Of a DNA stretch of 64,000 nt, positions 12,501 through 21,500 are shown piece after piece (position 1 is the first letter of the stretch; every line of letters starts with the position of its first letter). Position numbers and translations under genes: made by a program. The notes below the pieces were generated by a model. The model was not told the origin of the DNA. It did no database searches and was given only the letters and a program-made list of their open reading frames with translations. The DNA lies in contig CP053152.1 in assembly GCA_014607495.2 (NCBI GenBank), positions 8,990,001 to 9,054,000 of the forward strand. Direction: 5' to 3'. Source of the DNA: Carposina sasakii. Its lineage: Eukaryota; Arthropoda; Insecta; Lepidoptera; Carposinidae.

Positions 12501-15500
12501 TAAAAAAATCATACATATAACATGTTTATAACGCGGTGCGGAGAAATGAACCGTTACCGTTCGCTTCACGCCTATGGATGAATACAGCCGGTAATTATGA
12601 CCCGCGTTACTCTTTTATTTCGCTCTGCTTTTGTGGAGAAGCAACCTAGCTACCACCCTCCTCTTTTCTAAACATTCTCCAGTTGCATATCATCATCATC
12701 AGCCTATTGTAGTCCACTGCTGGACGAAGGCCTCCCCCAGGGCACGCCACAAGACTGCCATGGGGGGTATTTGCCCATAGTCACCACGCTGGGCAGGCGG
12801 GTTGGTGACCGCAGTTTGTATTTTGGACTATGTTGTCAACACGGGAGGCGCTGCTGCCCACCTCATCTCTGGATCTTATTTACTGAAATGTTTATTTAGA
12901 CTTGTAGAAGTTCTAATTTTTTAATTATGTACACGCATTGTATTTATTGCGCAATTTTCTTTTCAATCACAGAATTTTATCACCTGGTACCAGTTTTATG
13001 ATTGTGACACAAACACGAAAATTCTAAACGTCAGATAGCCTACCAGAAGAATAAAGTTGATGCTGTCTTTCTCTTGATCATGTTAGAGACAGCATCAATT
13101 GTATTATTTAGATAGGCTATCTGACGTTTGGAAAAATTCAGCCCTTAGCAATTTAAGACAGTCTGTGTAGTCACACTTAAACGTAAACTTAATTTTAGTC
13201 AGGTCTATCTCTCTCCGTTGTTAACATAAATGGCTGAGACAGGTAGGACTAATTTTACAATACAATTCAATACACAAAATTATTTATTTACGAAAACTAG
13301 TAAACATCAACCAACAGACAATACAAAATAAAACTTAAAACTAGCATATTGTGTGTGATGTGCCAGCAAAATGGTCCAGCTCAGTGTAGTGTTGCAGTAT
13401 TACCTGAAAGCTGAGGTTACGCTAGAACTAGATAGCATGGTTTACGTTTAGGTCTAAGTGTGACGGTTAAAATCGACCATAATTTGTCGCCACACATATA
13501 AATCGTAGCTGCAACAGCATATGCTTTGTTCTAGGTATGTGGCCCGTCGCCTGACCACAGGCGAGGGTGTGGAACCGGAGTCGTACGACTCGGTCACAAT
13601 TTACTTTAGCGACATCGTAGGCTTCACGTCCATGTCTGCTGAAAGCACACCGCTGCAGGTCGTTAATTTCCTCAACGACCTGTACACGGTCTTCGATAGA
13701 ATCATTCGCGGGTACGATGTGTACAAGGTGGAGACTATTGGGGACGCTTATATGGTGGTAAGTAAGCTCGTTATTTTTATAGCTTTACGTTGTAGAGAAA
13801 GATCTTTATATTTTGTATGATAATTGAGATATTATTCTATTGTATTCTAGCCTTTTAATGAAACTTATGTATGTTTACTATTTATAAGTTCTGTTACATT
13901 AACAGGAAAATACAAGACACCCTTATCAACCAAAAGACGGACGGACAGACAGTGATTTTGTTAAAAAGTTGTGAACTAGTGAATAATTTGTTACAGGTAT
14001 CAGGCTTGCCTATAAGGAATAATGACAGACACGTGGGAGAGATAGCTTCGATGGCGCTCGAACTACTGAACGCTGTAAACAGTCACAAAATATCACACAG
14101 ACCAAATGAAACTCTCAAATTAAGAATAGGTATTCATACAGGTAAGTTTGTAAGACTTTTACTTAAAGGTATATATATGGTTTAAGTTAGAATAAAGTAG
14201 AATTTAATATTTTCTAAATATTCCAGTTCATATAATTAAGTATATATCGCCATCTTTTTTGAGTTTACGACTTTAGGATAAGATCATGTACTTTTACATC
14301 AGATCATGTACTTCAGTATATCATTCTGATGTCTAAACTATATGACTGCCAAGATTCATCAAAATCCTTTAGGTAGTTTATGCGTGAAATAGTATTTATA
14401 TATATAAATGTTTTGTTCGTGTGTTTGTGATTGCACTTCTTCTAAACGGCTGGACCGATATTGATAATTTTTTTTTGTGTGTGTTCAAGTGGGTTCGAGA
14501 ATGGTTTAGATTCACAATTCGGTCAACTTGAACAAGTTTATCTGCAGTCCACACGGACAGAGTCGCGGTCGTCCACTAGTACCTATATACATATTGGTAT
14601 GCTTATACTTATACGTCCAGAGTGAAAAGCGTGAAAGTGACCGTCACAGCCACATTGAGGTTCATTAATCGAGTATTTAACTCCCACCGTAAAGGAGCGG
14701 TAGTAGCAGGAGTGGTCGGGCTCACGATGCCGCGCTACTGTCTGTTCGGAGACACGGTCAACACTGCGTCCCGCATGGAGTCTAACGGCGAGCCGCTAAA
14801 GATACACATCTCTCTCAGCTGCAAACAGGCGCTCGATAAGATTGGAGGGTACATCGTGGAGCCGCGGGGAACTATACCTATCAAGGGGAAGGGCCAGGTT
14901 GGTTTATATGCGATATGCTTTATTGATTTCTAGTTTTGAAGTCCATTTGTAGAAAATGTGTGAATCTTTTAAGTTTAATCGAGAATTAGCATATGTTTGC
15001 TTTTTTTGGACATGAGTAAACAGAACGGTCATGTGTTCTGTGGGTCAAACACGAACCTCTTATAGTCCGTAACGCTATCGTCACGTTGCACAGTGGTTCC
15101 AATGTATGCTGGACATTCGCATCCAAAAAATAAAATTGGTGAATCTTGAGAAACGAATTATGCCATCTTGTTTGGTAGATCAATGTCTTCAAAAGTTATT
15201 ATTTTAATTTTTTTTGTAACTGTTATATTTGAGGGGATAATTGAGAAATAGTGTTTTCTTACTATGGAAATGGTCAAACTTACTTACATATCTCTTGATT
15301 CCGGCCTCGTTTCAAGTTGCGGTCTTCGGTATTGTGTTTATATTTGAGAGACTACAATTAATGCTAACACACATAGTGCGCCAAACGTGCACTTTCTGCG
15401 GTACATAGAAATGTTTGATTTTTATATTATAATATACTACAATGACAAGGATCTTACAATTTTCTGTTAAAATCATAGAGGAATAAGGGCCCCTCTAAAT

Positions 15501-18500
15501 ATGCGTATCGATAAATGATGTTGCAGAAATAAAAAAATAATAATTAAATTAATTTGCAAACGAGGGCAACGATCGATCCACAGACGGTCTTAGACTTTTA
15601 AATAATTAATTAATGAAATTATTGCATTATCATTAAGACAGTAGTCATTAGCATTTCTATCAATTACAGATGTCATTCTTAGAGTAATTTTTAGCATTTT
15701 CAACAATTATTTGATGCAGGTGATTATTAATTGAAATCATTAGTACTAAAACATTACAAGAATAACAATTGTACGCAGTACGCAGTAATGAGGGTAGTGT
15801 AGTATAAATTGGTTGGTAATCCTTTATTTTACATCAGTTTTGATTTCTATTTCGTTCTAATAAATATGTCTTTCCGTGGATTTGTTACAAATCTTGACCT
15901 TTATTGCGCTTTACGCAAACACAATGATCTACGTGACTTTGATCATCTATTCGGTGTCCTTAAAACGAATTGCAACGTTTCTCTTTGTGAAGGTGCCGAA
16001 GAAGACTTAAAGAACTGGTGTCGTCGATTTTGCTACCGGATCTATCCTAAATGGTCTCAAGCTGGAAGAAGCGAAGGAAAGTTTCTAAATAAACACTCAG
16101 AGTGGTTGCAGTCTGAAGTCCAGTGGCCGGATTCCCTAAAGGAAAATAATTTGCCTTTACAAGTATTACCTACGAACGCAATAGAAGAAGAAACTACTGA
16201 GCAGACGAATTTACCTTCTAAATCCGATGCCTCTACGTGTACTCATGTCTCTCCTCGTAAGCCCTTTGAAGATTTAAGTCCTCGTCAAAAGAAAAGACGC
16301 ACTGAAGTACTTAGGGCATCTAGCAGCACTGACGAGATTATGTTTTCTGCACAAAGCAGTCTTAGGGCTGCAGGGGAAAATGATGTAGCTGATATTATGA
16401 AGTTTTTAATGGAAAATCCTACAGAAGCTTCTAAGATCAAAGATTTCATTGGCGGACGGAGTACCACAGATTCAGATAAATGTATATCTCCACTAAAGGC
16501 CCTAGCTTTGTTTGTGTCGATGAACCTTTCAAAATGGCGTTATATGACTTTACGGGATTTTCATGCTAAAGAAGGAGTAGCTCAATATCCCAGTTTATTA
16601 CATGCTTCTGAAAGAAAAAAAGAAATGTTACCCAAAACAAGAAGACGTTACAATTACTGAACACTCTGCTAAAATCAAATTGCAAGCGTTGCTAGACCTT
16701 ACTACGACAAGACTTCTACAAACCCAAAACCTCTCTACCACTGAGGAGAAAAACCTGGTGCTCGTGAGCAAATGGGGCTTTGACGGTGCTTCGGATCAAA
16801 GTGTTTACCACCAGAAAACAAGTGAAACTGAGGAAACGAATTTCGCCAGTGTATTTGTTGCAAGTCTTGTACCAATCCGGCTCACATCCGAAACTGGCCA
16901 AATAATTGGGAAAATGAGCGGCCCTCGTCAACATCTCTTTGTCGACCAATCCTAATCAAGTTCATCAAAGAAACAAAAGAAAATGTTCAAATGGAGATGT
17001 CTGAATTCGAAGAAGAGATTAAGCTTCTGCAACCTACTAAGAGCGATGACGTAAGTGTAAAGCACCAGTTGCATTTGACGATGATAGATGGTAAGATTCA
17101 CTCATACATATCAGGCACAGCAGCATCAGTGTGCGACATTTGCAAAGCGCGTCCAAATGAGATGAACGACATTAGTAAAGTAAGAAGCAAGCCAGTGCAC
17201 GAAGACATGTTTAAATACGGACTTAGCTCGCTCCATGCATGGATCCGGACCATGGAGTGTTGTCTTCACATCGCATACAGATTAGACATAAAATCATGGC
17301 AAGCTAGAGGTGATGAAGCAAAGAAGAATGTTGCTGAAAGAAAATCAGCAATTCAAGAAAACTTCAAAAAAGAAACTGGAATGCGTCTTGATGTTGTCAA
17401 GCAAGGGAGTGGAACCACCAACACCGTAATTGTGCTAGAAGGTTTTTTGAAAACCCCAGAAAAATCTGCTGAATTAACCGGATTAGATGCGAGACTTTTA
17501 AGAAGGCTAGCTGTCATTTTACAGTGTATATCTTCAGGAGAGAAACTCGACATTGACAAATTTCGTATGTTCTGTAATGACACTACTTTGCTCTACGTGG
17601 AATTATATCCATGGTTTTATATGCCGTCTAGTCTCCACAAATTGCTGGTCCATGGGCCAGATGTCATTGAGAACTTTTCAATGATGCCTATCGGCTTTTT
17701 GTCCGAAGAAGCCTCGGAGGCACGAAATAAAGAATTTAGAAAGTACCGCGAAGGACATTCAAGAAAACATAGCAGTGTCTCGTGTAATGAAGATGTACTA
17801 CACAATCTTTTATTATCTTCTGATCCGGTTCTTACAAGTATTCGCCCAATGTATAACAAATTTATTAAAAAATCTTGTTTCTCAGAATTTTATGAACTGA
17901 TTATATCCGAGACAGGTAAATTTAATTTTGTCGATATAAACGAGTTAATCGAAATAGACTCCGCATCAGAATTGATCGATGATGATTGTGAAGACGATTC
18001 ATAAATAAATTAAAATTTTAATTAAAATAAATATAAATAAATAAATTTTTATTACAGTTTAATAAAAAGATCTCATTCGTGTAACTAGGGTCTTTCTCTC
18101 TGTGTTTATAGACATTTTTAGTTAAATTTATCTGTACTATTTTATAGATTTATAATGCATGTTGTGCTTTTCGTATTTTTTGAATTTTATTAAATAAATA
18201 CTACCACTAACAATTTTAGTGTAATTTAGTTCTCAAACCATTTGACCTACATTTTGGACATGTCAAAAATCAAAATTACAAGATCACTTTCATTGTAGTG
18301 TTCAGTATGGAACTTTTTCGTATATAAAAATAGACATCTCTATGTACCGCAGAAAGTGCACGTTTGGCGCACTATGTGTGTTAGCATTAATTGTAGTTCT
18401 CTCAAATATAAACACAATACCGAAGACCGCAACTTGAAACGAGGCCGGAATCAAGAGATATGTAAGTAAGTTTGACCATTTCCATAGTAAGAAGATACTA

Positions 18501-21500
18501 TTTCTCAATTATCTCTCAAATATAACAGTTACAAAAAAACTTTAAATAATAACTTTCAAAGACATTGATCTACCAAACAAGATGGCATAATTAGTTTCTC
18601 AAGATTCACCAATTTTATTTTTTGGATGCGAATGTCCAGCACCTCCCATACATTGGAACCACTGTGCGTTGTCATATCTCATAGATTTTGCTTGCGAGTC
18701 GATAGCATTACGCCGCGTAAATGTTCATGCTTACCCTACTGGTTCTCGTGTTTAATTAAATTTAGATATACGTATTTACAAGAGGGTCTGAAGCTACATT
18801 CGATTTAAAAAATTCTGCATAAGTTATAAATCTTATTCCGTTAAATTATATAAGTGAATGAAGATCATAAATGCGATCAAGTCGTAATTTCACTTTGAAT
18901 CTAAAAATACAAAAAAAAAAATTGAATACAAAAATTAATGTTATATTCAACTTTGACATAATTTTTCCAGGTACAAACGTATTGGTTGGTGGGTGCGACA
19001 GAGAAGGCGATACAGAAGAGAGCCGTGGAGGGAGAGGAACGGCCTCTGTTCTGTCGACCGAGGCGGAGTCCGAGACTTACTGACTCAAGGCACCCGTCTC
19101 TTTCAGGTATAGATACTATCATTTTAAATGCTCATTTTGTATATTTTTTGTGGTAGATAATCTAAAGCCTGTACCATGATTTTGGTGAGAGCGAAATATC
19201 TCACATTTTTGCGACCAATCCACAGAGCTATACAGGGTGTTTTTTTGTGGCAACCGTTAACGAAGGGTACGTACTCTATACATCAAATAAAGTAAGTTTA
19301 TGCCGAAAAAAAGTGCTGGGAATTTTTTTTTTTTTTTTAATTACTTGATCGGGCGAAATTTATAGTGTCTAGTGTTTATGTTGTACTTTTTTATAGACAG
19401 ATATTAACTATTTTTCGTGAAAAAATCTTGCTACACGCGTCTATGTGCAATTATGCAGAAAAACGCAGTCTATTTACTCAACTTTGGACCCTAATATTTT
19501 GGAAACCAGACATTTCCCAGGTATGCTTCCATGGAGAAATATGATCGTGATGACGAGGAGATTCCGTAGTTTTCGGGAACGTTGACGACCAAAAATCACC
19601 CTGTATAATAACTAGACAAAGACTTGGCGTAAAACAGAGTTGTGAATTAGAATAGACACTCCTTCCCCAGCCAGGATTGAATGACTGCGCTGAATGAAGT
19701 GACGTGAACTCGATAACGCGCGAAAATTAAGGCTTCCTTTTGGATAAAACGTTTTAATGACGAACCTCTAACGGTTCGATCGAGGTACAATGTTACCACA
19801 TACACATACCCATCTCTTATGTATATTTCTTTTCCTGTATGGGTTTGCTTGAAGAGATCTAAGAAGAGATATCCACGCCTTCATATATTTTCTCTTCAAT
19901 GTACTATTTTGTTCACACTAAAATTATAAATGCGTAAGTAACTCTGTCTGTCTCGCTTTCACGCCAAAACTACTGAACCGATTTAAATGAAATTTGGCAC
20001 ACAGATAGTCTAGAGCCTGAGATAGGACATAGGCTACTTTTAATCCCGGATAATTTCGAAATTTAGTTTTTGTCTGCAGTCCAAGCAGACGGAGTATACT
20101 CCACTGTTTACTCAACTTTGGACTCTAATATCTTGGGAACCAGACACTTCCCAGGTATGCGTGATGATGAGGAGATTCCGTAGTTTTCGGGAACGTTGAC
20201 GACCCTGTATACTAACACTTTTTTATTTCCCTACTCACTTGCTTACCCTATAATCAGATAAAGGTTTCTAATATTTTTAATTAACTACCCACTTAATGAC
20301 CCTATCATCCGTCAAAAAGTTCAAAGACTTCGAAATAATTAAACCATACTAATCACAGTATCGACAATGCGTGCCGAACACGCGCAGCCCTATCGCTTAA
20401 TCGTTAACTGCGCGTGCCACTAGCGTTGGCGTCAAGTATAGTAAAGAATATGTTACATTGTCCGCCCAGTAATATCTTGATACCTGTGATACAGGGTCTA
20501 CCTAGTACAGGCATCAGAAGAACTACTAACTTAAATTTACAATGGTTACTGAGCCTTGATTGTGTTAGCTAAGTATAGTTTAATCTAAGTTCCCATTGTA
20601 AACATTATTATTAATTAGAAATTATTATGATATATTAGGGTCGATTCCGGCAGTCACATTTAAACCTAAACCTAATCTTAATCAAGTCTATCTCTCTCCG
20701 TCCTTAACGTAAATGGCTGAGAGAGAAAAGGGCAGGTAGGACTATATTTACGTTCTCTTGTTTCAGGTGGTGGGAGCGGTCACGCGCCCCGACAACGCCT
20801 GGCTAGTGGGGGGAGGGACAACATGCGCGGGTCTCGGTCCTCACTGCCCGCGCCCTCGCCGCCCGCGCCCTGCACACGGTAAGATAGAGGTGACACTTGC
20901 TGACGTCACAACCGACACTTGACAAGCGTGGTCCTTTGTAGCTTTTTGTAGTGAAGCCATACAACTAGTAGTAGTACATTTTGGTTGTACATTTAGTTGG
21001 ACTTAATAGAATCTAGGTCAAAATGACAGAAGGTAGCGGAGATCAGCTGATATAAACATTCTGTACATAAAATCAGTTTAAAATCAAGTCATGACCTTAC
21101 ATAGCTTTTAAGAATAACAACGCTCCATTCCTATAACAGTCTCACAACACAACGTTTCCTTATATTACAGAAACGCACTAAGTTCAATAGCATCATCGAC
21201 AGCGTGCGAAGGCGACAGCGGCTCGGAGCGCTCTCTATGCATGCGCGGCGCACAGTCGCTGGACACTCTGGCGCGCCCGCGCATGCGCCGCGCCGCCGCC
21301 GCGCGTTCGCTCGACAACGACGCCATCGCCACCGTGTGCGGACCCCTTTACAACGGCACACTCGGCTTACTGTGCGACGAACCGCCCCCCACACAAGAAG
21401 ACAGCCCCCTCCTAAGAAAAACCAGCCTCTACCACAAACTGGACCCTCGCAAGAAAGTGCAAAACAACTACATCGAGTACTATAACAAGAAGTGGCGCTC

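Larger units (their letters stand above)
10912..13534 (+). other. Gyc76C intron with scattered repeats
   Basis: 2.6-kb intron. It holds a 'ccactgctggac' repeat (12697-12870), a 112-bp hairpin (13022-13133) and a GTCACACTTAAAC repeat (about 13157-13490). I see no gene; the short ORFs at 11000-11408 are AT-rich and resemble nothing I recognise. Confidence 0.7.
15089..18666 (+). mobile_element. Transib (RAG1-related) DNA transposon
   Basis: A 3578-bp element flanked by 5-bp direct repeats CGTTG (15084-15088 and 18667-18671). Its ends are inverted: CACAGTGGTTCCAATGTATG on the left and the complement on the right. Terminal inverted repeats are about 340 bp (15089-15427 and 18326-18666). It encodes one RAG1-like transposase interrupted by two frameshifts. 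Transib elements are known for 5-bp target duplications and CAC-starting termini related to V(D)J recombination signals. It lies in a Gyc76C intron, in the sense direction. Confidence 0.85.

Noticed and set aside
21204..21485. Arg/His-rich ORF overlapping the last Gyc76C exon in another frame
   Set aside because: The frame is not continuous with upstream exons; it is a shadow of the GC-rich tail-coding sequence.
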